A stretch of 52,447 nt of DNA from an uncultured Lachnospiraceae bacterium (GCA_944380095.1 CALWGP010000004.1:1-52447), one strand, 5' to 3'; positions 17,533 through 26,483 are shown, numbered from the stretch's first letter. Program-made: numbers and translations. The notes: generated by a model not told the origin, from the letters alone.

Positions 17533-19074
17533 ATGTCCGAGTATGAATACATAGTGGAGATGCGCCATATCACCAAACGGTTTCCGGGGATCGTGGCCAA
17601 CGACGATGTGACCATCCAGGTTAAGAAGGGCGAGATTTTCGCGCTCCTGGGGGAAAACGGGGCCGGGAAATCCACCCTGATGAGCATGCTGTTTGGCATG
17701 TATGAGCCGGATGAGGGAGAAATTTTCATACGGGGGAAGAAAGTGAAGATCACTTCGCCCAATCAGGCCACCAGGCTCAATATCGGCATGGTGCACCAGC
17801 ATTTTAAACTGGTGAGCAACTATACCATTGCGGAAAATATCATTATGGGTATGGAACCGGTGAAGAAAGCGCTTGGCGTTTTCCCCATGGTCGATATCAA
17901 AAAGGCCAACCGCGACATCCGGGACCTTTCCGTGCGCTATGGACTGGAAGTGAATCCGGAGGACGTGATTGAAAATATCAACGTTTCCACCCAGCAGAGG
18001 GTAGAGATTTTAAAGATGCTGTACCGGGAAGCGGAGATCCTGATTTTCGACGAACCCACGGCGGTTCTGACCCCCCAGGAAATCGAGTTTTTGCTGGAGA
18101 TCATCCGGGGGCTTCGAAAGGACGGAAAGACCATCATCTTAATTACCCACAAGCTGGAAGAGATCAAGCAGGTGGCGGACCGCTGCGCCATCCTCAACCG
18201 GGGGAAACTGATCGACGTACTGGACGTGGCGTCTACCAGCACCAAAAAAATGGCCAACCTCATGGTAGGCCGGGAAGTAAATTTCCAGACCGAGAAAAAG
18301 GAAGCAAAGTTCGGCCCGGTTGTTTTGGACGTGCAGAACCTGACCGTCAAAAATAGGGATCATTTCGAAGTGGTGAAAAACGTTTCTTTCCAGGTCCATG
18401 CAGGCGAAATTTTCGCCATTGCGGGCGTGTCCGGGAACGGGCAGGTGGAAATTGCGGACGCGGTGGCAGGGCTGGCCAAAGCTTTTAGCGGGAAGATCTT
18501 CCTGAACGGAAAGGAGATTACCCAGGACAGCATCCGGGAGAGGACGCTTGCCGGGATTTCCTATATTCCGGAGGACCGGCAGAACGTAGGCCTGGTGATG
18601 GACTTTACCCTTTCGGAAAACCTGGGACTGAAAAATTATTTCCGGGAACCTTTTTCCCATGGCGGGATCCTGAATAAAAAGGAGTTTGACAATTATGCGG
18701 ACCGTCTGATTAAAGAGTACGATATCCGCAGCAGCCAGGGGAGCCGGACCGTAGTGCGTTCCATGAGCGGCGGCAATCAGCAGAAAGCGATTATTGCCCG
18801 TGAAATCGAGCAGGAGAGCCCCCTGATGATCTTTGTACAGCCTACCCGCGGACTGGATATCGGGGCCATTGAGAATATCCACCGCCAGATGATCGGCGAA
18901 CGGGACAAGGGACGGGCGGTCCTGCTGATTTCCCTGGAGCTGGACGAGATTATGAACTGTGCGGATACCATCGGCGTCATCTACAACGGACAGATTCAAA
19001 AGATTGCGGATGCTAAGACGCTGACCACCAATGAGGTGGGAGAATTTATGATGGGGGTAAGACAGCATGGATAA
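17533..19074 (+). CDS. Nucleoside ABC transporter, double ATP-binding subunit
   Basis: The 513-aa protein contains two ABC domains. Domain 1 has Walker A GENGAGKST, a non-canonical signature NVSTQQR and Walker B LIFDEPTAVLT. Domain 2 has GVSGNGQ in place of a Walker A, lacking the Lys, as is usual in this YufO/NupO-like family, and signature MSGGNQQK. It therefore probably has one competent ATP site per polypeptide. It powers uptake with the two permeases downstream and the BMP lipoprotein upstream. It overlaps the next gene by eight bases. Confidence 0.92.
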   Translation: MSEYEYIVEMRHITKRFPGIVANDDVTIQVKKGEIFALLGENGAGKSTLMSMLFGMYEPDEGEIFIRGKKVKITSPNQATRLNIGMVHQHFKLVSNYTIAENIIMGMEPVKKALGVFPMVDIKKANRDIRDLSVRYGLEVNPEDVIENINVSTQQRVEILKMLYREAEILIFDEPTAVLTPQEIEFLLEIIRGLRKDGKTIILITHKLEEIKQVADRCAILNRGKLIDVLDVASTSTKKMANLMVGREVNFQTEKKEAKFGPVVLDVQNLTVKNRDHFEVVKNVSFQVHAGEIFAIAGVSGNGQVEIADAVAGLAKAFSGKIFLNGKEITQDSIRERTLAGISYIPEDRQNVGLVMDFTLSENLGLKNYFREPFSHGGILNKKEFDNYADRLIKEYDIRSSQGSRTVVRSMSGGNQQKAIIAREIEQESPLMIFVQPTRGLDIGAIENIHRQMIGERDKGRAVLLISLELDEIMNCADTIGVIYNGQIQKIADAKTLTTNEVGEFMMGVRQHG

Positions 19075-20197
19075 GAAAAAGAACGGATTTCATCGTTTTA
19101 TCGGGGCAGCGCTGGGCAACCCGCGGACGCAGAATGTGACCATTCCCCTGTTCGCCATTCTCATAGCCCTGCTGGTGGGCGCTATCGTGCTGCTGGCGCT
19201 TGGGAAAAACCCGTTTGGCGCCTACTATAACCTGCTGCAGGGAAGCGGCCTTGCTCCGAAAGCCTCCTATGCCGGCCATAAGAGTATGCTGACGGATTTT
19301 ACAAGCTTTTTAAGCTACCTGACGCCCATGATCTTTGCGGCGCTGGCAGTGGCGGTAGCCCTTCGCTCCGGCCTGTTCAACATCGGCGTTTCCGGCCAGA
19401 TGCTGGCAGCGGGATTCATTGCTTCCATTACCGTAGGATACAGCGCCCTCCCGGCTCCCGTTGCAAAACCCCTGGTGGTCCTGATCGGCCTGGCTGCCGG
19501 CGCGGCGGTAGGCGGGGTGATCGGCCTGCTGAAATACCGCTTCAACATCAACGAAGTGGTTTCCTCCATTATGCTTAACTACATCCTGCAGTACGTGTGC
19601 AGTTTTTTCATCAATACCTATTTTGTCAATCCGGTATCCCGTCAGTCCCAGCCGGTTTCCGCGGCTTCCAGGCTGACTTTGATGGATACGGTGGTAGGGG
19701 ATTTGAAAATGGATATCCCTCTGGGGATTGTGCTGGCGCTTATCGTGGTTGCGCTGGTGAAGTTTTTGCTGGATAAGACGAAGTTCGGATATGAAATGAA
19801 GGCGGTGGGTTTTTCCAACAGCGCTTCCCGGTACGCGGGAATCCATGTGGGGAAAAGCATCGTGCTGACCATGGTGATTTCCGGCGCCCTGGCAGGTCTG
19901 GCCGGGGTGACCTATTACCTGGGATACTTTGGTTCCATCCAGCCCAGGACCCTCTGCGACACGGGATTTGACGCCATTGCGGTGTCCCTGCTTGGCAACA
20001 GCAACCCGGTGGGAATCATCTTTTCCTCTTTCCTGATTACGCTCATTGATAAGGGGAGTACCTATATGAGTTCCACCGCAGGCGTACAGGCGGAAATTGC
20101 GGACGTGATCACCGGCGTGATCCTTTTATTCTGCGCATGCACCGCTTACATTAAATACCGTGTGGCGCGTATGGAAGAGAAGGAGGAAAACAGATGA
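19067..20197 (+). CDS. Nucleoside ABC transporter permease 1
   Basis: The 376-aa membrane protein of the BPD_transp_2 (YufP/NupP-like) type has eight to ten hydrophobic segments, including the family block ALRSGLFNIGVSGQMLAAGF and, near the C-terminus, GFDAIAVSLLGNSNPVGI. It forms the channel with the next permease. It overlaps the ATPase gene by eight bases and the next permease by four. Confidence 0.92.
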   Translation: MDKKKNGFHRFIGAALGNPRTQNVTIPLFAILIALLVGAIVLLALGKNPFGAYYNLLQGSGLAPKASYAGHKSMLTDFTSFLSYLTPMIFAALAVAVALRSGLFNIGVSGQMLAAGFIASITVGYSALPAPVAKPLVVLIGLAAGAAVGGVIGLLKYRFNINEVVSSIMLNYILQYVCSFFINTYFVNPVSRQSQPVSAASRLTLMDTVVGDLKMDIPLGIVLALIVVALVKFLLDKTKFGYEMKAVGFSNSASRYAGIHVGKSIVLTMVISGALAGLAGVTYYLGYFGSIQPRTLCDTGFDAIAVSLLGNSNPVGIIFSSFLITLIDKGSTYMSSTAGVQAEIADVITGVILLFCACTAYIKYRVARMEEKEENR

Positions 20198-21153
20198 ATA
20201 CAGTGATTATCGACGGGTTATCCTTTGCCCTTCCGCTTTTTATCATGGCGATCGGCGGTATTTATTCCGAAAAGAGCGGGGTGACGAACCTGGCGCTGGA
20301 GGGCCTGCAGGGGTTCGGGGCCTTTACGGGCGCGCTGGCCGCCGTGCTGGTGGCGGGGAACTTCGCGGGAAATTCTTCCATCCCCTTTTACATTGCCATG
20401 CTGTTTTCCGTCATTGGCGGGATGCTCTTTTCCCTGATCCATGCGCTGCTGTGTATCCGTTTCCGGGCCAATATGGTCATCAGCGGCGTAGTGATCAATA
20501 TCCTGGCGATGGCGATGACTTCCTTTTTGACCAAGCAGATCAACGCCGCCGTGTTCGGGGCTGCGTCGGACAAATTCGTCCTGGGCGTTTCCAACCGGAT
20601 TACGGTGCCGGGGATTTCGGCGATTCCCGTGCTGGGGGCGGTTTTCACCAATGTATATCCGTTTGAGATCGTGATTGTCGTTGTGGCGCTTGCGGCATGG
20701 TTTGTGATGTATAAGACAAAATTCGGCCTGCATTTGAGGGCCTGCGGGGACAACCCCCACGCGGTGGATGCTGCGGGCGTGGAAGTGGGAAGGGTGCGCC
20801 TGGCGGCGGTTATGGTATCCGGGGCGCTGTCCGGACTGGGAGGTATCTGCTTTGCCTATTCCATTTCCGCAAATTTCTCCAATGCCATTTATGTGGGCTA
20901 TGGATATCTGGCCATTGCGGCGCTGATTTTCGGAAACTGGAAAATCCTGCCCACGCTGGGCGCCTGCCTGCTGTTTGGATTTGCCCGTTCAGGAGGTTAC
21001 CGGATCGTGCAGCTTCTGGCCATGCCTTCCAGCTACCAGGACCTGGTGATGATCCTTCCCTATGTGCTGACGCTGTTTTTGCTGATCTTTTTCTCCAAGC
21101 ACAACCGTTCTCCCAGGGCGCTGGGCGTGATTTACGACAAAGGAGCCAGATAA
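20194..21153 (+). CDS. Nucleoside ABC transporter permease 2
   Basis: The 319-aa second permease (YufQ/NupQ-like) has about eight hydrophobic segments and the typical opening SEKSGVTNLALEG, then RACGDNPHAVDAAGV and a C-terminal block GYGYLAIAALIFGNW. It completes the four-gene importer. The operon closes with a strong bidirectional terminator a few bases after the stop. Confidence 0.92.
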   Translation: MNTVIIDGLSFALPLFIMAIGGIYSEKSGVTNLALEGLQGFGAFTGALAAVLVAGNFAGNSSIPFYIAMLFSVIGGMLFSLIHALLCIRFRANMVISGVVINILAMAMTSFLTKQINAAVFGAASDKFVLGVSNRITVPGISAIPVLGAVFTNVYPFEIVIVVVALAAWFVMYKTKFGLHLRACGDNPHAVDAAGVEVGRVRLAAVMVSGALSGLGGICFAYSISANFSNAIYVGYGYLAIAALIFGNWKILPTLGACLLFGFARSGGYRIVQLLAMPSSYQDLVMILPYVLTLFLLIFFSKHNRSPRALGVIYDKGAR

Positions 21154-21164
21154 CGATAACAAAG

Positions 21165-21223
21165 GACCCCGGTCCCGCCTGCCTTTCTCTTTCCGAAAGG
21201 CAGGCGGGGATTTGGGGTCTTTT
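21165..21223. terminator. Bidirectional terminator between nucleoside transporter and 66-aa gene
   Basis: A perfect 14-bp stem (21174-21187 with 21195-21208) is extended by an outer GACCCC/GGGGTC pairing (21165-21170 with 21214-21219) and followed by TTTT. It ends the plus-strand transporter operon and sits ten bases after the stop of the converging minus-strand gene. Confidence 0.88.
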
Positions 21224-21233
21224 GCATACTGCA

Positions 21234-21434
21234 TTATTTCAGGGGCGGGTAGCCGGGGTAACCCGGAAAATAGGCGGGCGGCACTGCGCCCGGAAAGTGG
21301 ATGTCAAATCCGTTTTCCCAGGAGGAGTCCCGGCCGGGACGCTCGTCGTCGTGGGACACAGGATTGACGCCGTCCGGGGAGAGAACCGCTTCCCGGGCCA
21401 TATCAAAAGGTTTCCCGTGATCTTTGATTTTCAT
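21234..21434 (-). CDS. Small hypothetical protein, 66 aa
   Basis: The start at 21434 follows a GGAGG on the minus strand about seven bases away. The protein is soluble, with a polar N-terminus (MKIKDHGKPFDMAREAV) and a Pro/Gly/Tyr-rich C-terminus (PPAYFPGYPGYPPLK) reminiscent of small spore or envelope proteins. I do not recognise the family. An opposite-strand frame over the same bases (21222-21509) has no ribosome binding site and unnatural composition, so I prefer this strand. Confidence 0.55.
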   Translation of the reverse strand: MKIKDHGKPFDMAREAVLSPDGVNPVSHDDERPGRDSSWENGFDIHFPGAVPPAYFPGYPGYPPLK

Positions 21435-21562
21435 CTTAACCTCCATTCCGGAGCGGTCTGTACTGGTATTTTTGGGTTTGTGATGTCTAAACCCAATCCG
21501 CTTCCGTAAATAGTGTTGGCGGAAAAGATAAAAAAATTTCTGTCAGATTCTGGCGAAAAAGA

Positions 21563-21591
21563 TTGACAAATTTATTTTTGTGTTTTAAGAT
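21563..21591 (+). promoter_or_regulatory. Strong promoter with no downstream gene on its strand
   Basis: A consensus TTGACA (21563-21568) and TAAGAT (21586-21591) are spaced by 17 bases in an AT-rich stretch. The only thing downstream on this strand before a terminator is about 105 bases of structured non-coding sequence. Confidence 0.65.
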
Positions 21592-21597
21592 ATAAAC

Positions 21598-21702
21598 AAG
21601 TTGAAAAGTCATCAACCCACAAAATCAGACAGGGTATCGTTAAGAGACGAGATACCCTGTCATCCCCCCCAAAAGGTAGGCTGCCGCAAGGCAGTTTTTT
21701 TT
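21598..21702 (+). ncRNA. Candidate small regulatory RNA with a C7 seed
   Basis: The predicted RNA starts about seven bases after the -10 box. It holds an 11-bp hairpin (21628-21638 with 21651-21661, loop 12), then an unpaired CATCCCCCCCAAAA segment with seven consecutive Cs (21664-21670), and ends at an intrinsic terminator (stem CTGCC/GGCAG with a GCAA tetraloop, 21681-21694, then eight Ts). A C-rich single strand between hairpins is typical of Gram-positive small RNAs that bind G-rich Shine-Dalgarno regions. There is no credible open frame. Confidence 0.55.
21681..21702 (+). terminator. Intrinsic terminator of the candidate small RNA
   Basis: CTGCC and GGCAG pair around a GCAA tetraloop, followed directly by eight Ts. 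Confidence 0.85.
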
Positions 21703-21733
21703 ATGCGACAGGAAATTATATTTCCTGTCGCAT
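21703..21733. repeat. Perfect 14-bp inverted repeat
   Basis: ATGCGACAGGAAAT (21703-21716) and its exact complement (21720-21733) flank a 3-base loop. It lies between the small RNA terminator and the end of the minus-strand hydrolase gene. It lacks a T-run on either strand, so it is not a standard terminator; it could protect or process the 3' end of the hydrolase mRNA. Confidence 0.8.
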
Positions 21734-21741
21734 AAAAGACG

Positions 21742-22806
21742 TTACGGTAAGGCCCCGGCAGTTTTGTCAAAAAAACGGAAGATTTCTTCCAGATAAGGGG
21801 CCAGCACTTGGTTGGGGGCACGATAGATTTCATGCCGCACGCCGGGGACGACCACGAGCCGGCCGTTTGCAATGCGGGAGATAAATTTTTTCTGGGAAGA
21901 GGGGGTTACCAGACTGTCCAAACCGGCCTGAAAGACAAGCACAGGGACCTGCACCTTCCGGGTCTGGGAAGGAGACAGGGCGAATTTTCCGGCGTTGATG
22001 GCTTCCCGGCCCCAGTCATAGCTGGCGCAGGAAGTCCGGCAGAGAGGTTCCTTCCTGCGGAGTTCCCGATAGTAGCAAAAACGGGCAAAGGAGCTTGCGC
22101 TGCTTTTGGAAAAAGGTTCCTGCGGATCAAAAGCGGACTGGGTAAAGAGCCGTTTCTTCCCGCGGCCGCAAAGGACCTGGAAATCGCAGAGGGCGCGGGC
22201 GGCCCAGGAAGGACATAGGCCAAGCTTTAAGCCAAGCATGGGGGCGCTGAGCACGGCGGCGGAAAAATCCGTTGGGTATTGTTCCAGATAAAGGGCGCCG
22301 ATGCAGCCTCCCATGGAATGGGCATAGAGAAGCAGGGGTTTCCCCGCCGCCGCAGGCTTTACCGCTTTTTCCACAAAATGGTGAAAATCCCGGACGTAGC
22401 GGGTGAAACGTCCGATATGCACCACGGAGGGATCGTCCACTTCCCGGACCGACTTTCCGTGGCCCCTGTGGTCTAAAATCGCCACCTCATAGCCCTGCCG
22501 GTAAAAGTAGTAGACCAGCTCATCATATTTGCGGCAGGATTCGCAGAAACCGTAGCAGATGACGATGGTGGCCTTTGCGTCGGGATTGGGATAAAGTTCG
22601 CAGGAAAGAAAGCGGGCGCTGTCGTTTCCGGAGACGTTTGTCCCCTGTGGGGATGCTGCTTTGGAGGCTTTCAGCGGCAGGAGGCGGAAACGGCGGATCC
22701 TTTTGAGGAAAGGCCTGACCGTGGATTCCATTTCGGCCGCAAAGTCTTCTTCCGACAGGCAGGAAACCCGGCATGGCTGCAAAAGATCCAGACGTTCGGC
22801 CTTCAT
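21742..22806 (-). CDS. Alpha/beta hydrolase (monoacylglycerol lipase / S33-like)
   Basis: The 354-aa cytoplasmic protein has a regular hydrolase fold from about residue 75. The motifs are DHRGHGKS, the nucleophile elbow AHSMGG, FQAGLDSLV carrying the likely catalytic Asp, and VPGVRHEI with the catalytic His. The family hydrolyses lysophospholipids or small esters. The N-terminal 60 aa are unassigned. It overlaps the upstream cytidylate-kinase-like gene by four bases (ATGA), so the two form an operon. The natural substrate is unknown. Confidence 0.85.
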   Translation of the reverse strand: MKAERLDLLQPCRVSCLSEEDFAAEMESTVRPFLKRIRRFRLLPLKASKAASPQGTNVSGNDSARFLSCELYPNPDAKATIVICYGFCESCRKYDELVYYFYRQGYEVAILDHRGHGKSVREVDDPSVVHIGRFTRYVRDFHHFVEKAVKPAAAGKPLLLYAHSMGGCIGALYLEQYPTDFSAAVLSAPMLGLKLGLCPSWAARALCDFQVLCGRGKKRLFTQSAFDPQEPFSKSSASSFARFCYYRELRRKEPLCRTSCASYDWGREAINAGKFALSPSQTRKVQVPVLVFQAGLDSLVTPSSQKKFISRIANGRLVVVPGVRHEIYRAPNQVLAPYLEEIFRFFDKTAGALP

Positions 22807-23417
22807 ACGTCCCAGTCCCTTTCCAGTTTGCAGAGGGCTGCGGCCTTGATCAGTTCCACGGTTCCCTGGATCCCAAATTCACTGCTATCGATGAGGAGAT
22901 CTTTGCCTTCCTTCTGGTCCCAGTGCCGGTCCGTGAAATATTCGTAATAATTCCGCCGGGTTTTGTCCATATGACGAATTACCTTTTCCGCTTCCTCCCG
23001 TTTGAAGCTATAGCGCTTCATAACGGTTTCAATGCGGCGGTCCAGGGGCGCGTAGATATAAACTTTGAGCACCTCGTGGTGATTGCGCAGGACGTAATCG
23101 GCGCCGCGGCCGACGAAGACGCAGGACTCCCCCCGCTTGACGATGGAACGGATGACCTCCGACTGGGCGCGGTAAATCCGTTCGTTGGTATTTTCGGAGA
23201 TAAGTTCCAGGCCGCCCGTCAGTTCCAGAAACCGGCCGATGAGCTTTTCATCCGCGTTCCCCACAAGGCTGCGTTCCAGGCCGCTTTTCCTGGCGGCCAT
23301 GTCAATCAGGTTGCGGTCGTAAAAGTGGATGCCCAAAGCTTCCGACAGGCGTTCCCCGATTTCCCGGCCGTTGCTTCCGAAACTTCTGCCGATTGTAATT
23401 ACCATCTGTCTTTCCAT
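22803..23417 (-). CDS. Cytidylate kinase-like family protein
   Basis: The 204-aa P-loop-type protein begins ITIGRSFGSNGREIGERLSEALG, a variant of the Cmk glycine-rich loop, and continues with FYDRNLIDMAA and a C-terminal RRNYYEYFTDRHW block. This group is a Cmk paralogue widespread in Clostridia; NMP kinase activity is plausible but unproven. The start at 23417 has GGGAGGG seven bases upstream; the ATG at 23423 is too close to it. It is first in a two-gene operon with the hydrolase. Confidence 0.85.
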   Translation of the reverse strand: MERQMVITIGRSFGSNGREIGERLSEALGIHFYDRNLIDMAARKSGLERSLVGNADEKLIGRFLELTGGLELISENTNERIYRAQSEVIRSIVKRGESCVFVGRGADYVLRNHHEVLKVYIYAPLDRRIETVMKRYSFKREEAEKVIRHMDKTRRNYYEYFTDRHWDQKEGKDLLIDSSEFGIQGTVELIKAAALCKLERDWDV

Positions 23418-23477
23418 AACCATTCCCTCCCGAATTCTTTGTGAAAAATATCCGAAAAAACAGGTTTTCCTGATTCC

Positions 23478-23506
23478 AGTATAGCCTATTTAACCAATCC
23501 GCACAA
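23478..23506 (-). promoter_or_regulatory. Promoter of the cytidylate-kinase-like/hydrolase operon
   Basis: On the minus strand TTGTGC (23506-23501) and TATACT (23483-23478) are spaced by 17 bases. The start codon lies about 60 bases downstream. Confidence 0.6.
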
Positions 23507-23561
23507 GGAAATATGAGAGAAAAAGAAGGAGGCTGGGAAATACAATTTCCTATTTCAAAGC

Positions 23562-23597
23562 AAAAAAAACCGGATCCCGTGACGGCAGGAACCGGTT
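23562..23597 (-). terminator. rpsT terminator
   Basis: On the minus strand AACCGG and CCGGTT (23597-23592 with 23573-23568) enclose an 18-base loop with further pairing, followed by a run of Ts. It lies just after the rpsT stop. Confidence 0.75.
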
Positions 23598-23614
23598 CTT
23601 ATCTGTCTTATTCT

Positions 23615-23878
23615 TTATTCCATCGCGTTAACGGCTTTTGCAAGGCGGGAAACCTTTCTGGAAGCGTTATTCTTGTGGTAAACGCCCTTGGTGGCAGCCT
23701 TGTCGATGGTAGCGGTAGCAGCCAGAAGCGCTGCCTGTGCAGCCTCTTTGTCATTTGCTTCGATTGCAACGCGCACCTTCTTGATCGCGGTCTTTACGGA
23801 AGACTTGATCGCTTTGTTCCTCTCTGCCTTGGTTCTGTTTACCAGAATTCTCTTCTTTGCGGATTTAATATTAGCCAC
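23615..23878 (-). CDS. rpsT: 30S ribosomal protein S20
   Basis: The 87-aa basic ribosomal protein binds 16S rRNA. The sequence ANIKSAKKRILVNRTKAERNKA to the Lys/Ala-rich C-terminus is classic S20. The start is a GTG at 23878 with GGAGG eight bases upstream; the in-frame ATG at 23902 lies before the Shine-Dalgarno and is not used. The gene is monocistronic, with its own consensus promoter and terminator. Confidence 0.96.
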   Translation of the reverse strand: MANIKSAKKRILVNRTKAERNKAIKSSVKTAIKKVRVAIEANDKEAAQAALLAATATIDKAATKGVYHKNNASRKVSRLAKAVNAME

Positions 23879-23971
23879 GATAATACCTCCATTACTCAAC
23901 ACTGTGATTCCTGTTATGAGAATGTTCCATTAAAGCCGGACACGGACGTTTTAATGCAAACACACAAATGT

Positions 23972-24000
23972 ATTCTATGAAATCAAAACAGTTCTGTCAA
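23972..24000 (-). promoter_or_regulatory. rpsT promoter
   Basis: On the minus strand a perfect TTGACA (24000-23995) and TAGAAT (23977-23972) are spaced by 17 bases. The remaining 24001-24116 holds the gpr upstream region, where I see no clear forespore sigma site. Confidence 0.8.
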
Positions 24001-24116
24001 TACATATTTCGTTTGTTTTTGTAAAAAATATGGTGAAAAGCCAAATTGCGCATAATCTAATGTAAGAACGAATAGCCGGAAGAAATGTGGCGGCTTTCGG
24101 CGGAGGGAGAATACGG

Positions 24117-25049
24117 ATGAGCAGTTTTGCCGTAAGGACGGACCTGGCGTTGGAGGACCGGGAACGAATCGGAAGGACAGGAGGGGAAATCCACGGCGTT
24201 GTCCTGGAAGAAGAGGAACGAAAAAAGACCGGGATCCGCATTACCAGGGTCAGGATTGAAACGAAAAACGGGGCAAAAATCATGGGGAAGCCGGTGGGGA
24301 CCTATATTACGCTGGAAGCGCCTGCGATGGCAGAACAGGACGAGGGGTATCACAGGGAAGTGTCAAAAGAACTGGCAAGGCAGCTGCGCAGCGTAATGCC
24401 ATGCAGGGGACGGGAACAGTCCGTACTGGTGGTGGGCCTTGGAAACCGGGATGTGACTGCGGATGCTTTGGGCCCCCATGTGGCGGATCATCTTTTCGTG
24501 AACCGCCATGTGGTACTGGAATACGGAAAGGCGGCTTATAATAAGGAAAGAATGCATCTGATCAGCTGCATTGTGCCGGGGGTGATGGCAAAGACCGGGA
24601 TGGAAAGCGCGGAGATTATCCACGGGGTCGTGCAGGAAACGCAGCCGGATTTTTTGATTGCGGTGGACGCCCTGGCAGCCCGCAGCACCAGGCGCTTAAA
24701 CCGGACGATCCAGGTGACCACTTCCGGAATTTACCCGGGCTCCGGCGTGGGCAACCACAGAAACGCCCTGACGCAGGAAACGCTGGGGGTGCCCGTGCTG
24801 GCCATCGGCGTGCCTACGGTGGTGGATGCGGCGACCATTGTGGGGGATGCCCTGGAAAGGATGGAACTAGAGAGCGGCTTTGAACCGGTGGCTGCCAGGG
24901 AGCACCCCCAGGCGATTTCGGAGCTCAACAATATGTATGTGACCAGTAAAGATATCGATGAGATGATCCGCCGCCTAAGCTATACCGTATCGGAAGGGAT
25001 CAACCTGGCTTTGGATCTGGAGGGACCGGCAGAGGAAGAAGGGGAATAA
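24117..25049 (+). CDS. gpr: Germination protease GPR
   Basis: The 310-aa spore protease degrades small acid-soluble proteins at germination and is made as a zymogen. The N-terminus FAVRTDLALE is the region removed on activation. VVGLGNRDVTADALGPHVADHL and TTSGIYPGSGVGNHRNALT are family blocks. GGAGGG at 24102-24107 sets the start at 24117 rather than 24087. It heads the gpr-spoIIP-lepA-hemW order known from other Clostridia. Confidence 0.95.
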   Translation: MSSFAVRTDLALEDRERIGRTGGEIHGVVLEEEERKKTGIRITRVRIETKNGAKIMGKPVGTYITLEAPAMAEQDEGYHREVSKELARQLRSVMPCRGREQSVLVVGLGNRDVTADALGPHVADHLFVNRHVVLEYGKAAYNKERMHLISCIVPGVMAKTGMESAEIIHGVVQETQPDFLIAVDALAARSTRRLNRTIQVTTSGIYPGSGVGNHRNALTQETLGVPVLAIGVPTVVDAATIVGDALERMELESGFEPVAAREHPQAISELNNMYVTSKDIDEMIRRLSYTVSEGINLALDLEGPAEEEGE

Positions 25050-25078
25050 AAAAACAGCCTGGACGCATATATTTTCCC

Positions 25079-26383
25079 ATGGGGAGAAAAGACAGGGGCA
25101 GGCGAACTGCATATCGGGCGGCGGTGATCTTTCTGGCAGTGTGCGCGGCCTGCCTTCTGGCAGGGACGGTCAATCAGCGCAGGAAGGAAGGCATCGGCAA
25201 ACAGGCGCTGGGGCAGATGGAAGAAGCCATGATTTCCTTCTGGTGCCCGGTCCTTTCTTTTGCGGCCGGGCCCTCTGAAGGGGGAATCCTGGGACGGCTT
25301 TTCGGCCAGTTTCCCGTGCTGCAGTTTTTTTGCAAACAAAGCGAGCCGGGATTGCTGCAGGAAAGCCCGTGGACCTACGAAGAAATTGTCCGGGCGGAAG
25401 GACAGGACGACGATACGGGGAATCTGCCCGAAGAAAAACTGGACGCTCCCGAAACGTCCGGGGGACGGGTAGAGGTGGATGAAACCATGCAGGACCTGCT
25501 GGATTTGGAAAACGGACGCACGGGACAAAAACAGGAAAGCCGGGAGGAGGGACAGGAAGGGAAAAAAGAGGGGACAGGGGCCGAACAGACAGAAAAGCAG
25601 GAAGAATACCGCTGGGAATTTTACGAAACATACGACGCCCTCCTGGAAGAGTTTTACGCAGTGGACGCTACTACGGCTGCGGATGAAACCCTTTTGAACC
25701 TGGATGCCCTCCTGGGAAAAGACCTGTCCGTTGAAAAGAGGGACGACGACGCCCCACAGATCCTGATTTACCATACCCATTCCCAGGAAGGGTTTGCGGA
25801 TTCCGTTCCCGGGGACGCCAGTACCACCATTTTGGGGGTGGGGGAATTTTTGGCGGAGCTTTTGCGGGACCAGTACGGGTATAATGTGATGCACCATATG
25901 GGACAGTACGATGTGGAAAACCGGGATTATGCCTATTCGGAATCCCTTCCGGCCATGGAAGAGCTGCTGGCCGAAAACCCTAGCATTGAAGTGGTAATCG
26001 ACCTGCACCGGGACGCGGTGGCGGAAGGAACCAGGCTGGTGACGGAAATTGAGGGCAGGCCCACTGCCAGATTCATGTTTTTTAACGGGCTGTCCCGCTT
26101 AAAAAAGCACGGGGACATCGATTATCTGCCCAATGAAAACCTGGCGGATAATCTGGCCTTTTCTTTCCAGATGCAGGTGCTGTGCAACGAATATTACCCG
26201 GGTCTGACGCGGAAAATCTACCTGAAGGGTTATCGGTATAACATGCATTTGAAACCAAGGTATCTGCTGGTGGAAATGGGGGCCCAGACCAATACCTATG
26301 AAGAGTGTTACAACGCCTGTATCCCCCTGGCAAGGATGCTGGATCTGGAACTGTCGGGCGCGGATTTCGGGATTCGTCCTTGA
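25079..26383 (+). CDS. spoIIP: Stage II sporulation protein P (spore peptidoglycan hydrolase)
   Basis: The 434-aa protein has one N-terminal membrane anchor (about 14-33), a charged variable linker to about residue 215, and a zinc amidase/endopeptidase domain with [12 protein letters not shown] and [10 protein letters not shown] supplying the His and Glu ligands. SpoIIP acts with SpoIID and SpoIIM in engulfment. The ribosome binding site is poor, which is unusual in this window; the start is taken from the basic residues before the anchor. It follows gpr after 29 bases. Confidence 0.92.
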   Translation: MGRKDRGRRTAYRAAVIFLAVCAACLLAGTVNQRRKEGIGKQALGQMEEAMISFWCPVLSFAAGPSEGGILGRLFGQFPVLQFFCKQSEPGLLQESPWTYEEIVRAEGQDDDTGNLPEEKLDAPETSGGRVEVDETMQDLLDLENGRTGQKQESREEGQEGKKEGTGAEQTEKQEEYRWEFYETYDALLEEFYAVDATTAADETLLNLDALLGKDLSVEKRDDDAPQILIYHTHSQEGFADSVPGDASTTILGVGEFLAELLRDQYGYNVMHHMGQYDVENRDYAYSESLPAMEELLAENPSIEVVIDLHRDAVAEGTRLVTEIEGRPTARFMFFNGLSRLKKHGDIDYLPNENLADNLAFSFQMQVLCNEYYPGLTRKIYLKGYRYNMHLKPRYLLVEMGAQTNTYEECYNACIPLARMLDLELSGADFGIRP

Positions 26384-26408
26384 CCGTGGGGCGGTGCTTT
26401 GCTATACT
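26380..26408 (+). promoter_or_regulatory. lepA promoter, overlapping the spoIIP stop
   Basis: TTGACC (26380-26385) and TATACT (26403-26408) are spaced by 17 bases. The -35 box contains the TGA stop of spoIIP (26381-26383). It would let housekeeping lepA-hemW-dus be transcribed in vegetative cells apart from the sporulation genes upstream. Confidence 0.7.
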
Positions 26409-26483
26409 TTCTCCAGCAAGGCCATACTCAAAATGGCCGGAATCGGCGGCATTTTGCCCGGACAGGAGGAAGCGGACAAAGGA

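Noticed and set aside
21222..21509. Plus-strand frame of 95 aa opposite the 66-aa minus-strand gene
   Set aside because: It starts inside the terminator T-run, has no Shine-Dalgarno and mirrors the codon pattern of the minus-strand frame.
24001..24116. SigG/SigF promoter for gpr
   Set aside because: A CATAATC box is present but no matching -35 lies at the right distance.
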